Below, piece by piece: positions 56,757 through 64,000 of a DNA stretch of 64,000 nt; position 1 is the first letter of the stretch, and each line of letters begins with the position of its first letter. Position numbers and translations under genes: made by a program. The stretch covers positions 1 to 64,000 of the forward strand of contig NZ_NPDD01000069.1 of the NCBI RefSeq assembly GCF_002272245.1, given 5' to 3'. A model generated the notes under the pieces. That model worked only from the letters and a program-made list of their open reading frames with translations. It was not told the origin of the DNA and did not search any database. This stretch comes from Bacillus sp. 7884-1 (lineage in GTDB: Bacteria > Bacillota > Bacilli > Bacillales > Cytobacillaceae).

Positions 56757-57677
56757 TTATGCCTGAAAGCTTTCTGCCTGTTCAGCGCTACCAAGAAAGT
56801 ACTTGATTTTTTCAATTACTGTTGCCTCAACTGCATTTTGAGCAATTTCTAACTGCTCCTTTGAAAGTCCTTTGCACTCCTCGTTTGTCATTCTTTCTTC
56901 CCTGCCAAGGGCGTTTAAAAGTGCAAGTTCTAAATCGGTTGCGATATTAACTTTACTTATACCGCCATTCGGAAGCTTTGTCGCCTCTTTAATCATTTCA
57001 GATGGTACACCAGATCCTCCGTGGAGAACTAAATGAACCGGGGTTAATTTTCTGATTGCCTTTAAGCGGTCAACGTCGACCTTTGGCTGTTTGACTAGAT
57101 AGACACCATGTGCCGTTCCGACCGAAACAGCCAGCGCATCACAGCCTGTCTCGTTCACAAATTGCAACGCTTCTTCCGGATCGGTGTAAAGCTCTTCATC
57201 GTTGTCAGTTTCTACAAAATCAGTTGTTCCGATTTTTCCTAGCTCCGCTTCGACAGAAACACCTTTTGCATGGGCAAATTCAACTACTTCTTTACTGATG
57301 GCAATATTTTCGTCCAGCTCTTTTTCAGAAGCATCAATCATAACAGAAGTAAACCCAGCTTCAATCGTATCCTCAATAACAGAAAAATTCTTTGTATGGT
57401 CAAGATGAAGGACGACTGGCACTGTGATTTTCTCTTCCTCCATTGCCTTGTAAAATTCTTCACCAAATTCAAACGGGGTAATGCCATAGCGAATTAATTC
57501 TTTTTCGGATATTTGGACAATCAAAGGAGATTTTGTCTTTTCCCCTGCTCGTAAAACCGGACGAATCATCGGTGTATATCGTGGTGAGAATGAACCGATT
57601 GCATACCCCTTTTTTTCAGCTTCTACTAAGACTTCTTTTAGCGGCAGTACATTTAATAGATTAATATTCTTTGCCAT
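56757..57677 (-). CDS. Class II fructose/tagatose-bisphosphate-type aldolase
   Basis: 306 aa zinc-dependent aldolase. Seen: VLHLDHTKN (Asp93 catalytic, His94 zinc), VEAELGKIG, GTAHGVY with the second zinc His, LHGGSG with the third, and KVNIATDLE for phosphate binding. It cleaves a ketose (bis)phosphate to dihydroxyacetone phosphate and an aldehyde. Together with the FGGY kinase encoded just upstream it can form a two-step entry into glycolysis. The ribosome site is AAGGGGG. Confidence 0.9.
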   Translation of the reverse strand: MAKNINLLNVLPLKEVLVEAEKKGYAIGSFSPRYTPMIRPVLRAGEKTKSPLIVQISEKELIRYGITPFEFGEEFYKAMEEEKITVPVVLHLDHTKNFSVIEDTIEAGFTSVMIDASEKELDENIAISKEVVEFAHAKGVSVEAELGKIGTTDFVETDNDEELYTDPEEALQFVNETGCDALAVSVGTAHGVYLVKQPKVDVDRLKAIRKLTPVHLVLHGGSGVPSEMIKEATKLPNGGISKVNIATDLELALLNALGREERMTNEECKGLSKEQLEIAQNAVEATVIEKIKYFLGSAEQAESFQA

Positions 57678-57722
57678 AAACCTTGTCCCCCTTTGATTTC
57701 GTTTTCATTAAACCGTTACAGC

Positions 57723-59219
57723 CTAGCGAAAACTTTGATAAAAGTTCCGCAAATGTAGTTGAAGACCCATATACCCTTCTTCGTACAAGCGTTTATATTC
57801 ATAATGGTATTGCTGATTAGGTGTTATTTCTTTAAGATTAGTATATTGGATTGCTTTCGCAGCTTCTTCTTCGTTCTTATAAATCCCTGAGCAAATCCCT
57901 GCTGTAATAGCCGCTCCAAGCAGGGTCGCTTCATTTAGCTCCGGAATGGTCAAATGGCAGTTTGTAATGTCTGATTTTATTTGCATCCAGTAATGGTTTT
58001 TTGTCCCTCCGCCAACAGAAATCATTTGATTAATCCGATGTCCCGCCATTCTTTCAGCTGCTCTGCGAATCGATTCCAGTTCATATGCAGTTCCCTCCAT
58101 CATCGCTTTCAAAAGATCTTCACGTTTATGAGATGTCTTGAGACCGATGAAAGCTGCTCTTGCGAATGGGTCGGGCTGTGGGGAACCACTCCCAGATAAG
58201 TATGGATAGTATAAAATACCGGACGGCCCCTCAATTACTTTGGCTGATAGACTCATAATTTCATCATAGGACATTTTTTGATCAGAAAACTGCTCTCTAA
58301 ACCATTCAACTGAACCTCCAGAGGCTGAAATTCCTCCCATCCAAAAGAATCTGTCCTTCACGACATGACATCCAAACGTAATACCTGATGCAAATTCCAG
58401 TTCCGTAAGCTGCTTTTTCTCTATCGCCCCTATTAGTGTTTCAGCGGTACCAATAGAATCAAATACATTTCCAGGGGTGATAGCACCAACGGCAAGGGCA
58501 GCTACGAGGTGGTCATGGCCTGCAACTGTAACAGGTATCCCTCTGGATATTCCAAGCTCCTCCAACTCTGTCGACAGAGTAACTCCCATTTTTGTTCCGC
58601 TTTGCAATGCTTCCGGAAATAATTGGTTCGGAAGATTAAAATGCCTAATCCAGTCCTGGTCCCATGCATGTTGATCAATCTGAAACGCATAGGTTCTTGC
58701 CGCCAAAGAATAGTCTGTTGCAAAATTACCGGTAAGCATAAAAGCAATAAAATCTGAAGCTGACAGCCAGACCGCCCCGTCCAAAATGTCTGCTTGCTGC
58801 TTTTTTAAGCGTATGATTTTTGCAAGCCCATATTTGTAACTATTGTGGAGACCGGTTTTCTGAAAGCGATGCAAAGGGTTATCCTCATTGGAAATTTCCT
58901 CAGCTTCGGCTTCAGCACACCGGCTGAACCATGGAATGAAATGGGTCCTTGGTTTTCCTGTTTGCCTGTCCACGAGGAGCCCAGTTTCTGCCATACTTGT
59001 AATGCCGATAGCAGATACTTTTTCATCACAGCAGGGCATAATCTCCTTTAAACAACTTGTAATATTTCCCCATATATCATCAGGTAAATAATACGGTTCT
59101 CCTTGCTTGGTATAATGGGCAATGGTTGGACGAACAGCTATCTGAATAACGGATCCATTATCTTTAAATACCCCTGCCTTACAATGAGTAGTCCCAATAT
59201 CAATCCCAAGTAATGCCAT
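57723..59219 (-). CDS. FGGY-family carbohydrate kinase
   Basis: 498 aa, two-domain ASKHA kinase: phosphate-1 loop GIDIGTTHCKAG (5-16), SMAETGLLVD, catalytic-Asp region VAGHDHLVAALAVGA, and the C-terminal ATP motif SVGGGTKNHYWMQI. It phosphorylates a pentulose, hexulose or polyol imported by the upstream transporter. It lies between the permeases (42-bp gap) and the aldolase (45-bp gap). The exact sugar cannot be read; it is not a clear xylulokinase or glycerol kinase. Confidence 0.9.
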   Translation of the reverse strand: MALLGIDIGTTHCKAGVFKDNGSVIQIAVRPTIAHYTKQGEPYYLPDDIWGNITSCLKEIMPCCDEKVSAIGITSMAETGLLVDRQTGKPRTHFIPWFSRCAEAEAEEISNEDNPLHRFQKTGLHNSYKYGLAKIIRLKKQQADILDGAVWLSASDFIAFMLTGNFATDYSLAARTYAFQIDQHAWDQDWIRHFNLPNQLFPEALQSGTKMGVTLSTELEELGISRGIPVTVAGHDHLVAALAVGAITPGNVFDSIGTAETLIGAIEKKQLTELEFASGITFGCHVVKDRFFWMGGISASGGSVEWFREQFSDQKMSYDEIMSLSAKVIEGPSGILYYPYLSGSGSPQPDPFARAAFIGLKTSHKREDLLKAMMEGTAYELESIRRAAERMAGHRINQMISVGGGTKNHYWMQIKSDITNCHLTIPELNEATLLGAAITAGICSGIYKNEEEAAKAIQYTNLKEITPNQQYHYEYKRLYEEGYMGLQLHLRNFYQSFR

Positions 59220-59261
59220 TAATTAAACAATTCCTTCCTTTAAAATTCCATGAGGTTCGGA

Positions 59262-60137
59262 TTATCCCTTGGATCCTGCTGTTAAGTTCATTCCTTCAAT
59301 GAAGTAACGCTGGAAGAAGAAGAAGATCGTGATAACTGGAAGTAATACCATAATCGATCCTGCCATCAAAAAGTTCCATTGCGTATCATTTTGACCTTTA
59401 AAAATTTGCATTCCCAATTGCAGCGTATAGAGAGACTCATCATTTATGTATAATAATGGACCAAGAAAATCATTCCATGCTCCGTTAAAAGAAAAAATGG
59501 CAACAGTAGCAATCGCAGGTTTTGCCAGTGGAATGAAAATTTTCCACCATATATAAAGATGATTTGCTCCATCAATTTTGGCTGCTTCAATTAGTTCATT
59601 TGGTATCGTCAAAAAGAACTGTCTAAGCAAGAAAATATTAAAGGCACTTCCAAAAAAAGCAGGGAGAATTAACGGTAAATAGGTGTTTAACCATCCCAGC
59701 TTTGCATAAATCACATATTGCGGAACTAGTGTAACAAATCCGGGAATCATCATCGTTGCAAGGACGCACGCGAACAAAACATTCCGGCCTTTAAACTGGA
59801 TCTTTGCAAATCCGTAAGCGATAAACGAGTTTGCCACAACATTTCCGATGACAACGAAAAAAGTAATAAACAGAGTGTTTAAGGTATATTGCAAAAAAGG
59901 ACCTTTTTGAAGTGTTGTTAAATAGTTTTCCCAATGCCATTCTTTCGGTATAAAGGTTGGCGGATAGGTCATGATTTCTTTCATATCCTTCAAAGAGGTG
60001 GCGATCATCCACCAGATTGGAGATAAAATTAACAGACTTCCTAAAATGAGAATGATTAGGACAATGGTTTGACCAGTTTTTTTCTTGAAATTCGCACTTT
60101 TAAAATAATTTTCCTTTGTTTGGGCTGCTGTACTCAT
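59262..60137 (-). CDS. Carbohydrate ABC transporter permease, MalG type
   Basis: 291 aa, six helices, CUT1 family. The EAA loop is IEAAKIDGAN at about 188-197, and the start has a Lys-rich cytoplasmic tail. GGAGG lies 6-7 nt before the ATG. It overlaps the upstream permease by 4 bp. Second importer of the window; like the first it lacks an ATPase gene. Confidence 0.92.
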   Translation of the reverse strand: MSTAAQTKENYFKSANFKKKTGQTIVLIILILGSLLILSPIWWMIATSLKDMKEIMTYPPTFIPKEWHWENYLTTLQKGPFLQYTLNTLFITFFVVIGNVVANSFIAYGFAKIQFKGRNVLFACVLATMMIPGFVTLVPQYVIYAKLGWLNTYLPLILPAFFGSAFNIFLLRQFFLTIPNELIEAAKIDGANHLYIWWKIFIPLAKPAIATVAIFSFNGAWNDFLGPLLYINDESLYTLQLGMQIFKGQNDTQWNFLMAGSIMVLLPVITIFFFFQRYFIEGMNLTAGSKG

Positions 60138-61096
60138 TTCCGATCCTCCCCTTCATAATGAACCCAGCGTGGGGCAATCTTTAGGTTGAAAACTGTTAAT
60201 ACAAGGATAATGATGAATAATACCCATGACATGGCCATTGCGTAACCCATATCGAAAACCTCAAACGCTTTGTTCCACATATGTAAATTGAAGAATACCA
60301 GTGAATTGGCTGGTCCTCCATCTCCACTGTCACTCATTACGTAGGCTTCCTGGAATATCTGGAAGGCCCCAATTGTACTCGTCACAAGATCAAAAAAGAT
60401 AACTGGGGTAATCATTGGCAATGTAATATGAAAAAATTTCCTAAACGAGCTTGCCCCATCAATCTCAGCTGCTTCATATAAGGACGGTGATACACCTTGA
60501 AGGCTTGCTAAGTACAAAAGCATTCCGCCGCCGACACTCCACATTTTCATGAAAATTAAGGCGTTCTTTGTCCAGGAAGGATCTGTCAGCCATGCAGGAC
60601 CTTCAACCCCTACAAAACCAAGCAGTGTGTTTACCAATCCTGAAGAAGGACTTAAAAGCTGCATCCAGAGCAAATAAACGCCTACACCGGATAAAACAGC
60701 CGGTAAATAAAAAATGGTTCGAAATACTCGCATCCCCTTTATTCCCTGATTTAAAAGAACAGCAAGCAGGACAGCCCCTGCTGTTGTTAACGGCACAGAG
60801 ACGATGACAAAATAAAGCGTATTTTTCAGTGAGAGCCAAATGATTGGGTCATTTGTAAACATTTTTTTGAAGTTATCAAGACCGATAAAATCCATTTTTG
60901 AAGTGATGTTGAAATTGGTAAAGCTTCCATAGAGGGAAAATAACAGTGGTCCAGCCATAAAAAACAGAAACCCAATGATCCATGGTGCTATAAAAAGGTA
61001 TCCTTGCAATCCTTCTTTTCGCTGTAACGAGGCGTTAACTTTTGATTTTTTTAATTTTTTTGTAACTACTGGTTTGTCTGAAATCATTCTTTCCAT
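60134..61096 (-). CDS. Carbohydrate ABC transporter permease, MalF type
   Basis: About 320 aa. Cytoplasmic basic N-terminus, first helix at about 34-58 (GYLFIAPWIIGFLFF), EAA loop YEAAEIDGAS. The ATG at 61096 is chosen because GAAGGG lies 9 nt upstream; other Met codons at 61105 and a TTG at 61117 are crowded against it. It follows the binding protein by 75 bp. Confidence 0.9.
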   Translation of the reverse strand: MERMISDKPVVTKKLKKSKVNASLQRKEGLQGYLFIAPWIIGFLFFMAGPLLFSLYGSFTNFNITSKMDFIGLDNFKKMFTNDPIIWLSLKNTLYFVIVSVPLTTAGAVLLAVLLNQGIKGMRVFRTIFYLPAVLSGVGVYLLWMQLLSPSSGLVNTLLGFVGVEGPAWLTDPSWTKNALIFMKMWSVGGGMLLYLASLQGVSPSLYEAAEIDGASSFRKFFHITLPMITPVIFFDLVTSTIGAFQIFQEAYVMSDSGDGGPANSLVFFNLHMWNKAFEVFDMGYAMAMSWVLFIIILVLTVFNLKIAPRWVHYEGEDRK

Positions 61097-61170
61097 CTCG
61101 TCCATCCCTTCTTTCAAGGTTAAACAATCAGGGAGCGAATTGATGTCACTCCCTGAACAATTTACTATTA

Positions 61171-62508
61171 TTATTTGTTACTTTTAACCAACTCTTCTAC
61201 TGCCTTTTGTGCGGCATCCAATCCTTCTTTCGGTGACTTTTTCCCTAATAGAACCAATTCAAGCTCAGGTTTAATTAAATTGATATAGTCAGGTGCTTCA
61301 ATTGGCGTTGGCGTTAGCAAAGTTTGTTTCATGTTCTCATTTGCTGCCGAGTACACCAACTTGCCAGCCTCTGTAAAATCTGCACTACTAGAAGCTTTTT
61401 CTGCTGCTTCTTTGTTTGCAACAATATCAAAGTTTTTCACTGCCCAGAATTCTTGTGCTTGAACGTCAGTTAAATACTTCAGGAATTCCCAAGCTTCATC
61501 AGGATGTTTTGCTCCTTTAGGAATTTCAGCGACAAATCCGCCGCCCCAGCTTGAATTTCCGCTTCCTTCTTCCATTGCTGGCAGAGGTGCAACGCCGAAG
61601 TTTATTCCTTCACCATAATCTCTTAGTTTCGTGAAGAAATTTGCATTATCAGTAGTCATCGCCATTTTACCAGCAACAAATGGATCTGCCGTTTGCTCAC
61701 CAAATTCTGCCTTAAAATTATTAATCGTTTTATCACCGTAATAGTCATAATACTTTTTCACCCATGTTAACGCTTTTACGTTTGTTTCATCATTGATAAC
61801 TGGTTTATTTGCGTCAAAATCCCAGTAGCCTTTTCCGTCTGCATTCATCATCCAGACATCTGATTCAATTCCATAGTTTGGGAGATAACCGATTCGTTCG
61901 AATTTATCTCCTTTTTTCACATCTAGCTTTTTACCCATTTCTTCTAACTCTGCCCATGTTTTTGGTGGTGTATTAGGATCAAGGCCAGCTTCTTTAAACA
62001 TATCTTTATTCCAGAATAAAAGACGTGTATCTGTGTTGAATGGCAATGCGTACGTTTCCCCTTTGTACTGAGTAGCATTAAATAATTCTGGGAAGAAGCG
62101 GTCCTTTACTTCTGGATCCTTCTTCAAATATTTTTCAAGATTCGTAATTTGATTGTTTTCCGCCCTGGTTCCAACTGCGTTTATGTCGTTAATGATTAAG
62201 TCTGCTGGATTTCCGGAGGCGATTGACGCTAAGTTTTTCGTCCAAATATCCCCAAATGGCAGATATGTATGTTTTACTTCAATTCTGTCCTGAGATTTAT
62301 TGAAATCATCGATAATTTTTTCAATGATTGGCCTGCGTATTTCAGAACCCCAAAAAGTCCAGAAATCGATAACAACTTTTTCACCGTCTTTAGAATTGCC
62401 GCTAGACTTTGTCGATCCGGATTCTTTGCTTGAACAGCCAGCTAGGATTAAAGAGAAGCTTATTACTAGGATTAACAGCGACACTAATGTTTTTCTTACT
62501 GTCTTCAT
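61171..62508 (-). CDS. Sugar ABC transporter substrate-binding lipoprotein
   Basis: 445 aa, family-1 extracellular solute-binding protein. Signal region 5-22 with lipobox LAGC (acylated Cys25), then VIDFWTFWGSEIRRP at about 47-61 typical of CUT1 binding proteins. AGGGGG lies 7 nt before the ATG. First gene of the cluster, behind the cre-containing promoter with a leader of about 165 nt. By context it binds mannose- or hexuronide-containing saccharides; this is inferred from the GH38 and GH2 genes downstream. Confidence 0.93.
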   Translation of the reverse strand: MKTVRKTLVSLLILVISFSLILAGCSSKESGSTKSSGNSKDGEKVVIDFWTFWGSEIRRPIIEKIIDDFNKSQDRIEVKHTYLPFGDIWTKNLASIASGNPADLIINDINAVGTRAENNQITNLEKYLKKDPEVKDRFFPELFNATQYKGETYALPFNTDTRLLFWNKDMFKEAGLDPNTPPKTWAELEEMGKKLDVKKGDKFERIGYLPNYGIESDVWMMNADGKGYWDFDANKPVINDETNVKALTWVKKYYDYYGDKTINNFKAEFGEQTADPFVAGKMAMTTDNANFFTKLRDYGEGINFGVAPLPAMEEGSGNSSWGGGFVAEIPKGAKHPDEAWEFLKYLTDVQAQEFWAVKNFDIVANKEAAEKASSSADFTEAGKLVYSAANENMKQTLLTPTPIEAPDYINLIKPELELVLLGKKSPKEGLDAAQKAVEELVKSNK

Positions 62509-62676
62509 TCATTTTCCCCCTAAATATATTATTTTTGTTTGGTCACAACCCCCACAAATTGCTGATCTGTAATTGTAAATTTCTCTCCCTCCATTTTTTC
62601 TCAGAGACTTATGGAATTATATCGTTTCTCGGTGCATTGACTGACGTTTATTGCGGGATATTGTGGGCTTATTACT

Positions 62677-62705
62677 ATTATTATATGAATGCGCTTTCAT
62701 GTCAA
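62677..62705 (-). promoter_or_regulatory. Promoter of the glycoside catabolic cluster with cre in the spacer
   Basis: On the minus strand: perfect -35 TTGACA (rc of 62700-62705), 17-bp spacer, -10 AATAAT (rc of 62677-62682). The spacer contains ATGAAAGCGCATTCAT (rc of 62685-62700), which matches the cre consensus at every position. CcpA binding there would exclude RNA polymerase. This leaves a leader of roughly 160 nt to the binding-protein start, in which I see no known riboswitch. Confidence 0.8.
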
Positions 62706-62775
62706 TTAATTTTTGAAAATTCTATTAATCTTTTTGACCATTTTCTTAAAATTACACAAACAGTAGTCAAAATCC

Positions 62776-63375
62776 TTAATCATTAGCTAATTCTGGTAGC
62801 GCATTAATGATAAAATGTGCAGAAATTGTGCTTATTAAAGCTATTAAACTCACAAACAGTAATATTCCAACGCCCGTAGCAAACATAACAAGCAACAAAA
62901 CCAACAAAAAGCCACACGACATCAAAAATGTGATAACAGGGTTACGGACTCCTAGCATAAAAGAAAAAAATAGGGTTTTATACCACGGGAACTGATAGCG
63001 CAGAAAAACAGGAAAACTATAGGACACGGCAATTAAAAATAATAAGCTAAACAACAATAGTCCATAGCGAATGGTCACAAAGATATCAGAAACCGCATTT
63101 CTTAGAATCAGCAGGTCTAAAAATAATAAACCTCCAATCAGCACAATGGAAAGTCCGAGCGAATAGCTTTTTAGAAATAATCTCTTAAACTCACGGAAAT
63201 AGACTTTAAAATTTGGCTCATACTGATCTCCCCTAACCCATTTGTCCATTACGCTAAACATTGAAGCTGTTGCTGGGATCACGGTAATGACCGGTAATGA
63301 AAACAATATCCAGATTGCGTTTAAATATAATAGTCTCCACAGCCACTCCATTAAAAAAGTAAGCGCTCTGCCCAT
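62776..63375 (-). CDS. DUF624 (YesL-like) integral membrane protein
   Basis: About 199 aa, five or so helices, with the family N-terminal pattern ILFSLPVITVIPATASMFSVM; homologous to the protein encoded at 5232. The ATG at 63375 has AGGAGAG 6 nt upstream. It lies directly ahead of the binding-protein gene of the same strand and behind an oxidoreductase gene, the usual context for this family. Role unknown. Confidence 0.88.
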   Translation of the reverse strand: MGRALTFLMEWLWRLLYLNAIWILFSLPVITVIPATASMFSVMDKWVRGDQYEPNFKVYFREFKRLFLKSYSLGLSIVLIGGLLFLDLLILRNAVSDIFVTIRYGLLLFSLLFLIAVSYSFPVFLRYQFPWYKTLFFSFMLGVRNPVITFLMSCGFLLVLLLVMFATGVGILLFVSLIALISTISAHFIINALPELAND

Positions 63376-63471
63376 ATCACTCTCTCCTCTCATGTAAACA
63401 AAGAGATTGCCGGCGAACACCTTTTAAGCAGTCTCGGCACTCTCTGACGCCGTTCCTATTTAACTATTTAC

Positions 63472-64000
63472 CTATTTATCAGCTTCAAGGACCTCCCGTG
63501 CTTTTAGGGCAACTGATAGAGATTGAATACTATCTGTATAGGTTGCTAGCACAAATTCAGGATTTTTTTCTTCAATAGCCTTCGCGAATGCTTCCAGTTC
63601 AAGCTGATATAGCCCATGTTCCTCCGCCTCGAAGGATACTTCTACCCCCTCCACCTTACCGCTTACACTTCCTTTAACAAGATCAAGTGTTAAATGCAGC
63701 TGGTCGGAAATCAGTTCTATTTGAGTAAATACATCCGGATAGGACCAAGTATGGGTATGATTTTGTAATATTCCATTTTGGTATTTCATCAAAAGGGTAA
63801 AGCTATCCTCAACCGTAAAGTCCCCGCCTTTTTGAACAACCAGATTGCCTTGGTAACCTGTTACTCGCTCTACTTCCCCAAGCAGATAGCGGGAGAGATC
63901 AAAGATATGAATCGCCTGATCAAATACAGGCCCACCTGAAATTTCTTTATTAAAAAACCAGCGCGGCCAGTTTGGACGAAGTGCTAAACCATCAAGCATG
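63472..64000 (-). CDS. Gfo/Idh/MocA family oxidoreductase, C-terminal part (cut by window edge)
   Basis: The last 175 residues of an oxidoreductase of about 340 aa; the N-terminal Rossmann domain lies beyond the window. The second catalytic motif FDQAIHIFDLSRYLLGE is complete (Asp, His, Asp), followed by the C-terminal sheet domain and a typical ending LKAREVLEADK. It is the fourth family member in the window. Confidence 0.85.
   Translation of the reverse strand, partial: MLDGLALRPNWPRWFFNKEISGGPVFDQAIHIFDLSRYLLGEVERVTGYQGNLVVQKGGDFTVEDSFTLLMKYQNGILQNHTHTWSYPDVFTQIELISDQLHLTLDLVKGSVSGKVEGVEVSFEAEEHGLYQLELEAFAKAIEEKNPEFVLATYTDSIQSLSVALKAREVLEADK

Noticed and set aside
1-64000. CRISPR arrays, tRNA or rRNA genes, insertion sequences or prophage genes
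   Set aside because: No regularly spaced repeats, RNA signatures, transposase or phage proteins were seen on either strand.

Overview
The window looks like chromosomal DNA of a spore-former-type Bacillota, family Bacillaceae (Bacillus/Neobacillus-like). The evidence is low GC, strong GGAGG-type ribosome binding sites, frequent TTG/GTG starts, an AraR orthologue, SinI/SinR-type regulators, an S-box (SAM) riboswitch and a Bacillus-style eps locus. No rRNA, tRNA, phage, transposase or CRISPR array was seen. Both window ends cut into something: a GC-rich repeat on the left and an oxidoreductase gene on the right.

Layout. (1) 0.2-5.1 kb: an ABC sugar importer (binding protein and two permeases, no ATPase) divergent from araR. 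The gap between them holds four AraR-type operators and two cre-like sites. (2) 5.2-8.2 kb: a DUF624 membrane protein, a 42-aa SinI-like antirepressor ORF preceded by a cyclic-di-GMP-I (GEMM) riboswitch, a 6-phosphogluconolactonase and a DUF421 membrane protein. (3) 8.2-28.6 kb: an 18-gene exopolysaccharide (eps-type) cluster, all on the minus strand: beta-helix protein, Wzz-like and kinase-like chain-length proteins, flippase, polymerase, glycosyltransferases, two polyprenyl-phosphate sugar transferases, an EpsC/EpsN-type amino-sugar pathway, GNAT and FemAB-like transferases and two acyltransferases. Its promoter region carries SinR-type boxes and a structured EAR-like leader. sinR itself lies divergently upstream at 29.3 kb. 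(4) 29.7-37.7 kb: an S-box riboswitch followed by metI-metC-yitJ-metH (sulfur-amino-acid and methyl-folate metabolism). (5) 37.8-46.5 kb: an accessory sugar region with a decayed AraC gene copy, an AraC regulator, a GH4 enzyme, a PhyH-type dioxygenase, a chimeric pseudogene scar, nagA, another AraC regulator and an oxidoreductase/epimerase pair. (6) 46.7-64 kb: a minus-strand glycoside catabolic cluster with ABC importer, FGGY kinase, class II aldolase, tandem-MBL protein, GH38 mannosidase, DeoR regulator, two oxidoreductases, a TIM-barrel isomerase and a GH2 enzyme. It is led by a promoter with a perfect cre site in its spacer.

The most interesting reading is a possible direct wire from c-di-GMP to matrix production. 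A GEMM-I aptamer sits upstream of an orphan SinI-like antirepressor, and SinR plus GTTCTYT-type operators sit at the eps cluster 23 kb away (also at internal positions within the cluster). Other notable points are a BY-kinase homologue with all three Walker motifs altered, two decayed duplications of genes still intact in the window, and a large uncharacterised oxidoreductase-rich glycoside locus.
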